This document shows, in pieces, positions 8,101-15,244 of a stretch of DNA of 19,085 bases. A model generated the notes under the pieces. That model had not been told where the DNA came from, did not search any database, and saw nothing but the letters and a program-made list of their open reading frames with translations. Source of the stretch: Pseudomonadota bacterium (lineage in GTDB: Bacteria > Pseudomonadota > Alphaproteobacteria > Rhizobiales > Beijerinckiaceae); NCBI GenBank assembly GCA_023426505.1, contig JAFAAP010000095.1, forward strand, positions 1-19,085. The letters are read 5' to 3'. Every line of letters starts with the position of its first letter. Position 1 is the first letter of the stretch. A program made the position numbers and the translations under genes.

Positions 8101-8462
8101 CGTATCTACAGCTCTTCCATCCTAGTGGAGCGCTATTCTCTTAGTGTGGGTTCCAACGCACTGGAGCTGAGCATCTTCCTCTTCCTGAGCACGGTTTCTA
8201 GACAAGCAACGCCAGCAACCGCTTCGTCGAGTTTAGCAGCACAAGCCATTTAAGGTCCGCTTTTGGCAGATTTTGTTGAGAAAGTCCGCAAGTGCCGTTT
8301 TTCACGTCGTCGGCATACAGGATGCTGGGCCTGATCTGTCACACTGACCCTAGTAAAAGACAGACGTAGCGACACTCGGGAGTTTTTCAACATTGGGTAA
8401 TGGGGCGGCTCTCCCTGGATGCCGGTAACATCGGCGGGCCACGTGCACAGGAGAGAGCAGCC
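8101..8462. other. Non-coding junction between the gsi operon and an IS110 remnant
   Basis: No gene is visible. The first 170 bp after the peptidase stop hold no strong terminator. The stretch contains a 119-bp inverted-repeat element (listed separately) and then about 70 bp directly preceding the IS110 transposase start. In the IS110 group of the IS110 family, the non-coding end upstream of the recombinase can encode a bridge RNA, so 8393-8462 could hold part of one, but I cannot fold it convincingly by eye. Confidence 0.4.
8274..8392. repeat. 119-bp element with imperfect inverted-repeat ends (MITE-like)
   Basis: The left end at 8274 reads TGTTGAGAAAGTC; the right end at 8380-8392, GAGTTTTTCAACA, is the reverse complement of TGTTGAAAAACTC. 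Eleven of 13 bases match, and the pairing continues inward to about 24 bp with one gap and a few mismatches. The interior has no coding capacity. The structure resembles a small non-autonomous transposable element or the two ends of an internally deleted IS. I see no clear target-site duplication. Confidence 0.45.
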
Positions 8463-8929
8463 ATGGACTACTATGCTGGTTTAGATGTCTCGATGAACGA
8501 GACCCACATCTGTGTGGTCGAGCGGGACGGCGCTGTCGTTCTGGAGGCAAAAGCCTCAAGCACCGCAGAAGCCATTGCCGCCGTGCTGGCGTCGACGCCT
8601 GCCTGCACCAAGATCGTGCTCGAGACCGGCCGCATGGCGCCCATGCTCTTCCATGGCCTAGCTGCTCTTGGCTTGCTGTGATCTGCATCGAGAGCCGGCA
8701 GGCCTACCAGGCGCTCAAGTCGCTCGCCACTCACAAGACCGACCGCAACGATGCCCGCGGGCTGGCGCATCTCGCCCGCACCGGCTTCTTTAAGCCCGTG
8801 CACGTTAAATCTCTGCCGGCCCATGCGGTGCGCGCCCTGATCATCGCCCGCAAGAAGCTGGTCGGACAGCGCGTCACCTTGGAGAACCAGATCCGCGGTC
8901 TGGCGGTGGTGTTTGGGGTCCGGCTTAGC
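8463..8929 (+). pseudogene. IS110-family transposase, frameshifted and 3'-truncated
   Basis: ATG 8463 follows a GGAGAGAG ribosome binding site. The protein opens MDYYAGLDVS, the first RuvC-like motif of IS110-family (DEDD) recombinases, and includes the second acidic motif in VLETG. The frame stops at a TGA (8679-8681). The homologous protein continues in another frame from about 8678 (VICIESRQAYQALKSL, then KTDRNDARGLAHLARTGFF and HVKSLPAHAVRAL), consistent with a single-base deletion near 8675. Homology ends abruptly at VVFGVRL around 8925, where sequence of an IS6 element begins. The C-terminal serine-containing transposase domain is therefore missing, and the gene is dead. Confidence 0.85.
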
Positions 8930-9525
8930 TTGGTCATGAGCTGAGAGAAAGCGTTAGGCCTGCCCGGCTGACTTGAAGCGTTTCATGATCCGCTCGTGCC
9001 GTCGGGTGGGCTGATGGCTATTTTCCGCGCGATTTTTCAAGCCCTTATGCTGCCGATGCTCGACACCGGCATGATCTCTCGCTTGGCCGCGGCGTAGCTC
9101 GCGAGTTTGTCGGTGATCATCACGCGCGGTGCGATGCCTTGCTTCTTGAGCAGCTTGCGCAGCAGGCGCTTGGCGGCTTTTGCGTTACGACGGTTCTGGA
9201 CCAGGATGTCGAGCACAATCCCATGTTGGTCGACCGCTCGCCAGAGCCAGTGCTTTCGGCCTGCAATGCTGATGGCAACCTTGTCGAGGTGCCACTTGTC
9301 ACCGGCTGCCGGAAGGCGCCGACGGATTTCGTTCGCAAATCCCTGGCCGAACTTCAGCGCCCACTGCCGCACCGTCTCACGGCTGACCAGGATGTCTCTG
9401 GCGGCCAGCATCTCCCCCACCATCCGGAGGCTGAGCGGGAATCGAAAATAGAGCTAGACGGCATGGCTGATCACCTCAGCCGGGAAGCGGTGGCGAGCAT
9501 AGCGTGGATGACGAGTCGTCCGCAT
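8930..9525 (-). pseudogene. IS6-family transposase, decayed (stops and a frameshift)
   Basis: Read on the minus strand, the gene starts at ATG 9525-9523 with HRFPAEVISHAV, then an in-frame TAG (9454-9456) where relatives have Trp. It continues LYFRFPLSLRMV, ETVRQWALKFGQ, DKWHLDKV, HWLWRAVDQHG, RLLRKLLKKQG and VMITDKLASYAAAKREIMP. A one-base loss near 9067 shifts the frame. The tail then reads VEHRQHKGLKNRAENSHQPTRR, with the DDE glutamate in RAENSH, followed by KRFKSAGQA, a TAA (8954-8956) and RFLSAHDQ. The usual Glu after WHLD is Lys. The 3' end abuts the IS110 remnant. At least three disabling changes make it non-functional. Confidence 0.88.
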
Positions 9526-9836
9526 CCCTCACATATGGCTCCCGGTGGTCACCACCGCGTTAACCTGACGATGCCGCACCGCACCGCCTCAACGCCATGG
9601 CGGAATGGAAATCTGCGGCCAATATTGCTGCTTGAGCCTGTCCGAAGATCAAGTCAGCCTTGATACGTTCGGCGGCAGTCAACGTGGCACCCCCCGCGGC
9701 GGCCCAGGAACGGCGTCGCTCCACCGAGGCCGAGGAGCAGGGTCTCGAGTTGATTCCTTGCATCCTTGCACTTCTCATCCTGGAGCCACAGGGTGCCCAA
9801 TCATGCAAAGTTACATTGACTGTCAAACAAGCCGTA
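9526..9836. other. Non-coding region upstream of the IS6 remnant
   Basis: About 310 bp between the decayed IS6 gene and the end of the short-chain dehydrogenase. A minus-strand open frame of about 99 codons (9560-9859) overlaps the dehydrogenase end and has a segment reading LTAAERIKADLIFGQAQAAI, but I recognise no family. Two short perfect palindromes are visible: CGGTGGTCACCACCG around 9543-9557 and TTGACTGTCAA at 9816-9826. Neither has a T-tract suited to terminating the minus-strand operon. Confidence 0.4.
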
Positions 9837-10610
9837 TCAATCCGCCGTCCAGCCGCCATCGACGAGAAGGGCCGAGCCGGTCATCAGACTCGAGGCGTCG
9901 CTGGCCAGGAACACGATGGCTCCGGTCAGGTCCTCCACCTGGCCGATGCGCCCGAGCTTGATCTTGGACACGACACTTGCCCTGAAGTTCTCGTCCGCGA
10001 AGAACGGACGTGTCATCGGGGTCTCGATGAAGGTGGGGCAGAGGGTGTTCACCCGTATGCCATGCCGTCCAAGCTCGACCGCCATTGCCTTCGTGAGTCC
10101 TTCGAGGGCGAATTTGGATGTGCAGTAAGCCGTGCGGTTGGTACCACCCACATGCCCCATCTGAGAGGAGACGTTGATGATCGAGCCCGGCCTGCCGGCC
10201 CCTATCAGCCGCCGAACGACGGCCTGCGCCGCAAAGAAGGCAGACCGCACGTTCAGGTTCATGACCGCGTCGAAATCCTCGACGGAAACCTCGACGAACG
10301 GCTTCGGCCGGTTGGTGCCCGCGTTGTTGACGAAGATGTCGAACGGTTCGGCAGTCTCGATCGCCCGCGAGACTGCCTTGAGATCGCTCATGTCCAGAGG
10401 TAGTGCCTCGGCAAGATATCCCTGCTGGCGGATGGCCGAGGCCGCCGCGTCGATCTCCTGCGAGGTCCGAGCGGCCAGGGTTACGTGAGCCCCGGCGGCA
10501 GCCAGAGCAGCCGAGCCCGCGAGTCCGATTCCGCGTCCCGCCCCCGTTACGAGGGCGCGCTTTCCGTCAAGCCGGAAGGATGGCGGATGGGGAAGGGGAG
10601 CCGCCACCAT
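9837..10610 (-). CDS. Short-chain dehydrogenase/reductase (SDR)
   Basis: A 257-residue classical SDR. The Rossmann cofactor motif TGAGRGIG is at residues 22-29, NNAG at 95-98, and the catalytic residues are Ser149, Tyr162 and Lys166 (YCTSK). The C-terminus has RVNTLCPTFIETPMTRPF and ends in L-L-V-D-G-G-W-T-A-D, as in the 3-oxoacyl-ACP reductase/gluconate 5-dehydrogenase-like group. The start ATG (10610-10608) shares one base with the stop codon of the upstream HisD-like gene (TAATG), so translation is coupled and the two enzymes probably act in one pathway. SDRs of this type oxidise secondary alcohols or reduce ketones with NAD(P). Pairing with a HisD-like enzyme resembles the hps sulfopropanediol genes, but the substrate is not determinable. 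Confidence 0.9.
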   Translation of the reverse strand: MVAAPLPHPPSFRLDGKRALVTGAGRGIGLAGSAALAAAGAHVTLAARTSQEIDAAASAIRQQGYLAEALPLDMSDLKAVSRAIETAEPFDIFVNNAGTNRPKPFVEVSVEDFDAVMNLNVRSAFFAAQAVVRRLIGAGRPGSIINVSSQMGHVGGTNRTAYCTSKFALEGLTKAMAVELGRHGIRVNTLCPTFIETPMTRPFFADENFRASVVSKIKLGRIGQVEDLTGAIVFLASDASSLMTGSALLVDGGWTAD

Positions 10611-11917
10611 TACTCGGCTGCCGTCGCATAGGGAATGTTGCGGCCGCCGTAGCGCCGCACCCGGATATTGGCCTGCTCGGCATGGCCCGCGAAGCCCTCG
10701 AGCATGCAGAGCCGCGAGCAGTACTCACCGATCATCTTAGAGGCTTCGTCGGTGAGGACCTTCTGGTAGGTGACAGTCTTAAGGAACTTGCCCACCCAGA
10801 GACCACCGGTGTAGCGGGCCGACTTCTTGGTCGGCAGCGTATGGTTGGTGCCGATCACCTTGTCGCCATAGGACACGTTCGTGCGCGGCCCGAGAAAGAG
10901 CGCACCATAATTTGTCATGTTCGCGAGGAAATAGTCCGGATCGCGCGTCATCACCTGGACGTGCTCGGATGCGATTGCGTCCGCCTCGCGCACCATTTCC
11001 TCATCCGAGTCGCACACGATGACGGCGCCGTAATCCGCCCAAGCCTGGCGGGCGATCCCGGCGGTGGGGAGGATACCGAGGAGGCGCTCGACCTCCGCCA
11101 TCGTCTCCCGCGCCAGCTTTTCGGATGTGGTCAGGAGAATGGCCGGGGAGTTCGGGCCGTGCTCCGCCTGTCCGAGTAGATCCGTGGCGCACATCTCGGC
11201 ATCGACGCTCTCGTCGGCGATGACGAGGGTCTCGGTCGGGCCGGCGAAGAGATCGATCCCGACACGGCCATAAAGTTGACGCTTCGCCTCCGCTACGTAG
11301 GCGTTGCCGGGGCCGACGAGCATGTCGACTGGGTTGATGCTCTCGGTGCCGAGCGCCATGGCGCCTACCGCCTGAACGCCGCCCAGGCAGTAGATCACGT
11401 CGGCTCCGGCGAGATGCTGCGCGGCTACGATGGCCGGAGCAGGTTTGCCCTGGTAGGGTGGAGCGCAGGTGACAATGCTGGGCACGCCTGCGACTCGTGC
11501 GGTGATGACCGACATATGCGCGGAGGCGAGCAGAGGATACTTGCCGCCCGGGACGTAGCATCCGACGGAATTCACTGGGATATGCTTGTGTCCGAGAACG
11601 ACCCCGGGCAGCGTCTCCACCTCGATGTCCTTCATCGAGGCGCGCTGGTGCTCGGCGAAGGTCCTGACCTGTTCCTGTGCGAAGCGGATGTCGTCGAGAT
11701 TGCGCTGCGAGAGCTGAGACAGGCAATCCCTGATTTCTTGGCCTGTCAGCCGGAAGTCGCTGCGGCTCCAGCCATCAAGCTTCTGGGACCAGTCCTGAAC
11801 CGCGGCGTCACCGCGCTGTGCGATGTCGGCGAGGATTCCCTCGACCGTCGTGCGGACGCGGGCGTCGACCTCGGCGATGGTCTCGGCCTGCAGTCCTTGT
11901 TTAAGATAGCGTGCCAT
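10610..11917 (-). CDS. Catabolic histidinol-dehydrogenase-family enzyme (HpsN/sulfopropanediol dehydrogenase-like)
   Basis: A 435-residue protein with the whole HisD fold. Residues matching the E. coli HisD zinc ligands are present (Gln250, His253 in GQAEHGP, Asp352 in SYGDKV, His412 in FAGHAEQ), as is the catalytic pair Glu318-His319 in SEHVQVM. The Rossmann-type region with VGPGN and FAGPTETLVIAD is intact. Segments such as GDKVIGTNHTLPT and RYTGGLWVGKFLKT fit the catabolic branch of the family represented by HpsN, which oxidises 2,3-dihydroxypropane-1-sulfonate. No histidine-biosynthesis genes are near; partners are an SDR and a LacI regulator. It would carry out a two-step NAD-dependent alcohol-to-carboxylate oxidation of an unknown polar alcohol. 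AGGGAAG precedes the ATG, 10 nt after the regulator's stop. Confidence 0.88.
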   Translation of the reverse strand: MARYLKQGLQAETIAEVDARVRTTVEGILADIAQRGDAAVQDWSQKLDGWSRSDFRLTGQEIRDCLSQLSQRNLDDIRFAQEQVRTFAEHQRASMKDIEVETLPGVVLGHKHIPVNSVGCYVPGGKYPLLASAHMSVITARVAGVPSIVTCAPPYQGKPAPAIVAAQHLAGADVIYCLGGVQAVGAMALGTESINPVDMLVGPGNAYVAEAKRQLYGRVGIDLFAGPTETLVIADESVDAEMCATDLLGQAEHGPNSPAILLTTSEKLARETMAEVERLLGILPTAGIARQAWADYGAVIVCDSDEEMVREADAIASEHVQVMTRDPDYFLANMTNYGALFLGPRTNVSYGDKVIGTNHTLPTKKSARYTGGLWVGKFLKTVTYQKVLTDEASKMIGEYCSRLCMLEGFAGHAEQANIRVRRYGGRNIPYATAAE

Positions 11918-11927
11918 GTTGTCTTCC

Positions 11928-12986
11928 CTAGCTCTTTCGTGCTCTGTAGGTGCCGTTCTCGAGCAGTTGCGGAGGCGTTGACGGTCGTGCGGTCGCCCGC
12001 TCGATCAAGGTTCCTGTGATCAGCCGCGTGACGCCGGCGCTCTCCGGATTGGCCATGAGCCGGTGGAGGAGTTCGATCGTTTCATCGATCATAACCTCGA
12101 CCCGCTGCCGCACGGTCGTCAGCCGATAGGCCGGCCAGGCCGCCATGGCGATGTCGTCGAAGCCAACAATCGACACGTCATCGGGGATGCGCAATCCGGC
12201 TTCGCGGGAGACGACGTCGATAGCGGCGAGCGCCATGATGTCATTGGCGCAGAAGATCGCATCAGGCCGGCGTTTCAGCGCCATCAGTCGACGTGTCGCG
12301 TCAAGCGCCCTCTCATAGGTGTAGAACCCGACCTCGCGGGCGAAAACCTCCCGGTTCTCAGCCGCGAGCCCGTCCCGTAACCCACGCTCCCGCTCCCGGT
12401 TGGTTGAGGTATCCTCGCGCCCGGCCAGAAAGGCGATCCGGTCGTGGCCGGACCGGAGCAGCAATTCGGCAACCTGACGCCCTCCGGCGTAGTTGTCGCA
12501 CGCAACGGAGGTGACGTCAGAGCTTGGAACGGAGCGGTTGAACAGGACCACGGGGAGGCGGCGCTCCCGGCACGTGCGCGCCAGATCGGACGAGAGTGTT
12601 GCCGATGTCACCACTACTCCCGCGACTCGATGGTGGAACAGTTCGGGGATTACCGTGTCGACCTCAACGCCCCGGGGGACACAGTAGAGCTGGGCAACAA
12701 GATCATGCTCTCTGAGCCGGAGCGCGAACGCTTCCAGGACTTCGGGATAAAATGGATTCGTGATGTCGGCCATGACGATGGCGACCGCCGGCAGGGCGTT
12801 CCCGGAGCCAGTGCGCAGCGCGGGACGAGGGTTGTACCCGAGCGCCTGGGCGACCGCCAAGATGTGGTCCCGGGTCTCAGGCGCAATCGATGCACCGGGA
12901 GTGTAGGCGCGTGACACGGCGGATTGGGAAACACCCGCAGCTCGTGCGACATCCAGGGACGTCACGGCAGAAGCTGAGCGCCGCAA
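11928..12986 (-). CDS. LacI-family transcriptional regulator
   Basis: A 352-residue LacI/GalR-type regulator if it starts at TTG 12986-12984. An N-terminal helix-turn-helix (VTSLDVARAAGVSQSAVSRAYTP) is followed by a hinge near ALGYNPRPA. A periplasmic-binding-protein-like sensor domain has VAIVMADITNPFYPEV, the family segment FCANDIMALAAID, and DDVSIVGFDDI. I prefer the TTG because GGAGA sits 6 nt upstream and homology begins just after it. An ATG at 13022 lies inside a palindromic operator-like sequence with no ribosome binding site. It is first in the operon with the HisD-like enzyme and SDR and divergent from the rutC-like operon, so it probably controls both in response to a small molecule. 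Confidence 0.9.
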   Translation of the reverse strand: MRRSASAVTSLDVARAAGVSQSAVSRAYTPGASIAPETRDHILAVAQALGYNPRPALRTGSGNALPAVAIVMADITNPFYPEVLEAFALRLREHDLVAQLYCVPRGVEVDTVIPELFHHRVAGVVVTSATLSSDLARTCRERRLPVVLFNRSVPSSDVTSVACDNYAGGRQVAELLLRSGHDRIAFLAGREDTSTNRERERGLRDGLAAENREVFAREVGFYTYERALDATRRLMALKRRPDAIFCANDIMALAAIDVVSREAGLRIPDDVSIVGFDDIAMAAWPAYRLTTVRQRVEVMIDETIELLHRLMANPESAGVTRLITGTLIERATARPSTPPQLLENGTYRARKS

Positions 12987-13004
12987 ATGTATTCTCCACG
13001 AACC

Positions 13005-13029
13005 TGCATAATATGCATGCATTTATGCA
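13005..13029. promoter_or_regulatory. Operator-like palindrome upstream of lacI
   Basis: The outer arms TGCATAA (13005-13011) and TTATGCA (13023-13029) are exact reverse complements, and a self-complementary ATGCATGCAT sits between them. It lies 19-43 nt upstream of the lacI TTG start and overlaps the proposed -10 box, as expected for autoregulation by a LacI-type repressor. Confidence 0.55.
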
Positions 13030-13050
13030 TCGTTATTGAGCAGGACGCAA
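13022..13050 (-). promoter_or_regulatory. Possible promoter of the lacI-hisD-like-SDR operon
   Basis: On the minus strand, TTGCGT (13050-13045) and CATAAA (13027-13022) are 17 bp apart, 36 nt before the TTG start. The match to consensus is partial (3/6 and 4/6). The -10 overlaps the palindrome, fitting repression. Confidence 0.3.
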
Positions 13051-13112
13051 GGTGAGTGGTCCTCATACTAAGGTTTAATGAGCGCATCTGGAGAAGCGGG
13101 AAGATCTGCCCC

Positions 13113-13157
13113 TTGACACCACGTGCATATGTGCAAGCATCAGGTATTGAATATGCA
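13113..13157 (+). promoter_or_regulatory. Possible promoter and operator of the rutC-liv operon
   Basis: A consensus -35 box TTGACA is at 13113-13118, but no good -10 is found 16-18 bp downstream, suggesting a weak or activated promoter. TGCATATGTGCA (13124-13135), a partial palindrome, lies just behind it. AATATGCA (13150-13157) repeats a sequence in the lacI-side palindrome (13010-13017), a possible shared regulator motif. Confidence 0.35.
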
Positions 13158-13179
13158 GAAATAAGCGGAGCGAATATTC

Positions 13180-13566
13180 ATGCCGAAGACTGCTCTTGTG
13201 CCAGCCGGTTCGCCGCCACCGCTCGCGCCGTATTCGCCCGGAACGAAGGCCGGTGGAACAGTCTACGTCTCAGGCATGCTCGCACTTGGTGCCGACGGCG
13301 GCGTGATCGGCCCCGGCGATGTGCGCGCTCAGACCCGGGCCGTGCTCGAAAGCATCAAAGCCGTTATTCAGGAGGCTGGGGGCTCGTTGGACGATGTGGC
13401 GTACAATGCGATTTTTCTGAAGGACCTCGCTGATTACAAGGCGATGAACGAGGTCTATGCCGAGTACTTCCCGGTCAGCCCGCCGGCGCGGTACTGCATT
13501 CGGGCCGATCTGGTCAGAGACGAGTTTCTCGTTGAGATCTCCTCGATTGCCCATGTGGGAGGGTAG
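13180..13566 (+). CDS. rutC: RutC-like enamine/imine deaminase (RidA superfamily)
   Basis: A 128-residue protein, the same length as E. coli RutC. The N-terminus MPK-x5-PAGS-x2-PLAP, followed by PGT and VYVSG-x-LA, matches RutC specifically more than generic RidA. The RidA active-site Arg is R104 in PPARYCI, and the conserved Glu is E119 in LVEISSIAHV. RutC acts on aminoacrylate-type peracid or enamine intermediates in uracil degradation, and RidA relatives hydrolyse reactive enamines. GGAG is 9 nt before ATG 13180. It is first in the operon and two bases ahead of the RutD-like hydrolase, the same order as in rut operons. RutA and RutB are not in the window, so the in vivo substrate could differ from the uracil pathway. 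Confidence 0.88.
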   Translation: MPKTALVPAGSPPPLAPYSPGTKAGGTVYVSGMLALGADGGVIGPGDVRAQTRAVLESIKAVIQEAGGSLDDVAYNAIFLKDLADYKAMNEVYAEYFPVSPPARYCIRADLVRDEFLVEISSIAHVGG

Positions 13567-13568
13567 CG

Positions 13569-14369
13569 ATGCCCCTGGCCCCGATTGAGGATGGCGAGAT
13601 CTGGTACGAGAGCCATGGCAATGGCCCACCGTTGCTCTTGGTTCCTGGCCTCGGCGGTGTGGGCGCCTATTGGCATCCCCAGATCGAGCGGTATTCGCAG
13701 CACTATCGCGTGATCACGTACGATCACCGCGGCTGCGGAAAGAGCACCCGCTCCGAGACCGCCTATTCGGTCGACCAGATGAGCCGGGACCTTCTCCAGC
13801 TCATGGATCACCTGGAACTCGACAGTGCTCATCTTGTCGGACACTCGACTGGAGGGGCTATCGGGCAAACCATCGCGATCGATCATCCCGACCGCCTCCG
13901 CAGCCTCGTTCTGTATGCCAGCTGGACGCGCACCGACCCGTTCATGCGCCGCGTGATGGAAACCCGGAAGTGCCTGCTCGAGTCTGCCGGTGTGGAGGCT
14001 TACATCAGGGCAACGCCGGCGTTCCTGTATCCGAACTGGTGGCTCAACCGCGAGACGGACAAGCTCGCGGCCTTGGATGCGGCGACCCTAGCGTCGTTTC
14101 CCTCTGTGACAATTGCGGCAAGCCGGTGCCAAGCCGTCATCGACTTCGATCGGGTTGATAGTCTCGGGCGCATCAGGGCTCCGACGCTGGTTGTGTGTGC
14201 GAAGGACGACTTCCTGACGCCGCTGTACTTTTCGGAGGAGCTCGCGCGCCGCATCCCGCATGCGAGACTTACCGTTCTCGATGGCGGGGCTCATGCCGCG
14301 TCGCAGGCCTGCCCCGAGCCGTTCGACGAGGCGGTTCTCGATTTTCTGAGCACCGTCAGGGTGGAGTAG
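13569..14369 (+). CDS. rutD: RutD-like alpha/beta hydrolase
   Basis: A 266-residue alpha/beta hydrolase. Features shared with RutD are PGLGG-x3-YW-x-PQ near residue 26, the YDHRG oxyanion region, FLYP-x-WW around residue 152 and the strand-end motif CAKDDFLTP. The nucleophile elbow is GHSTGG (Ser93), with an acid at Asp213/214 and His242 in GGAHA, so a full Ser-Asp-His triad is present. My recollection of E. coli RutD is that it has GHALG at this elbow, so the Ser here differs. RutD speeds hydrolysis of aminoacrylate to malonic semialdehyde and ammonia. GGGAGGG precedes the ATG, 2 bp after rutC. Generic esterase-like hydrolases are the alternative, but the adjacent RutC makes a RutD role likely. 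Confidence 0.82.
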   Translation: MPLAPIEDGEIWYESHGNGPPLLLVPGLGGVGAYWHPQIERYSQHYRVITYDHRGCGKSTRSETAYSVDQMSRDLLQLMDHLELDSAHLVGHSTGGAIGQTIAIDHPDRLRSLVLYASWTRTDPFMRRVMETRKCLLESAGVEAYIRATPAFLYPNWWLNRETDKLAALDAATLASFPSVTIAASRCQAVIDFDRVDSLGRIRAPTLVVCAKDDFLTPLYFSEELARRIPHARLTVLDGGAHAASQACPEPFDEAVLDFLSTVRVE

Positions 14370-14373
14370 GCAC

Positions 14374-15240
14374 ATGCTGCAGCTCGTCGTATCCGGCCTG
14401 GCCCTCGGCAGCATCTATGCCTTGATCGGGCTGTCGCTCGTTCTGATCCACAAGGCTACGGACGTCGTCAACTTCGCCCAGGGCGAGATGGCGATGTTCT
14501 CGACGTTCCTGTCCTTTGCACTGCTCAGCAAGGTGGGGCTGCCGCTTGCCGTCGTCGTGCTGCTCAGTTTCCCTGTCGGTGCCTTGCTCGGCGCCATCGT
14601 CGAGCGTGTGTTCATTCAGCCGATCTCCCGTGATCCCCCGGTTAACATCCTGATCGTCACGATCGGGTTATGGATCATCTTCAACAATCTGGCCGGGTGG
14701 ATCTGGGGCTATGATCCCTACAAGTTCCCTTCGCTCTTCCCCGAGCAGCCAATCGAGATTGCCGGCGCACGGATTTCACCGAACAGCCTTGGGATCATCG
14801 CGGTTGCGCTGCTGCTGATGGCGGCACTCTACCTGTTCTTCGAGCATACCCGCGAGGGGACGGCCATGCGGGCCGCCAGCATGAACCGACGTGCCGCGCG
14901 CCTCATGGGCATTCGCGTCTCCCGCGTCTGGCTGCTCTCGTGGGCGCTCGCCGGCGGCATCTCAAGCATCGCCGGCGTGCTGATCGCACCGGTGACATTT
15001 CTCGACTTCGAGATGATGGTCGCTGTCCTTCTGAAGGGATTCGCCGGCGCCATTCTCGGGGGGTTCAACAGCCTGCCGGGCGCCGTGGTGGGTGGGTTCG
15101 CGGTCGGCCTGCTGGAGGTCCTGTTCGGCTCCCTAGTCTCCAGCACATTCAAGGACAACTTCGCCTTCGTCATCATCATTCTGGTGCTGATGCTCAGACC
15201 GAACGGAATCTTCGGTCGGGTGTACGTCAAAAAGGTTTAG
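14374..15240 (+). CDS. livH: Branched-chain amino acid-type (HAAT) ABC permease, LivH family
   Basis: A 288-residue integral membrane protein starting 4 bp after the hydrolase stop. The N-terminus MLQLVVSGLALGSIYALIGL followed by DVVNFAQGEMAM is the LivH signature. About eight hydrophobic segments are visible, including LPLAVVVLLSFPVGALLGA and a long C-terminal FAFVIIILVLMLRPNGIFG. The segment with R-A-A-S-M-N-R-R-A-A-R-L-M-G-I corresponds to the cytoplasmic loop that touches the ATPases. HAAT importers carry amino acids, urea, amides or other small polar organics, so the substrate is open. It forms the channel with LivM. Confidence 0.93.
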   Translation: MLQLVVSGLALGSIYALIGLSLVLIHKATDVVNFAQGEMAMFSTFLSFALLSKVGLPLAVVVLLSFPVGALLGAIVERVFIQPISRDPPVNILIVTIGLWIIFNNLAGWIWGYDPYKFPSLFPEQPIEIAGARISPNSLGIIAVALLLMAALYLFFEHTREGTAMRAASMNRRAARLMGIRVSRVWLLSWALAGGISSIAGVLIAPVTFLDFEMMVAVLLKGFAGAILGGFNSLPGAVVGGFAVGLLEVLFGSLVSSTFKDNFAFVIIILVLMLRPNGIFGRVYVKKV

Positions 15241-15244
15241 GCTG

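Noticed and set aside
8463..8929. Programmed frameshift in the IS110 transposase
   Set aside because: IS110 elements do not normally use frameshifting, there is no slippery run, and the C-terminal domain is missing, so simple decay is more likely.
10610..11917. Biosynthetic histidinol dehydrogenase hisD
   Set aside because: Context is a LacI regulator and SDR, not his genes, and the GDKVIGTNHTLPT and GGLWVGKFLKT segments fit the catabolic branch better.
9660..12019. Long plus-strand open frames opposite the SDR and HisD-like genes
   Set aside because: They are antisense to genes with clear domain motifs; high GC content keeps the opposite frame open. No ribosome binding sites or familiar domains.
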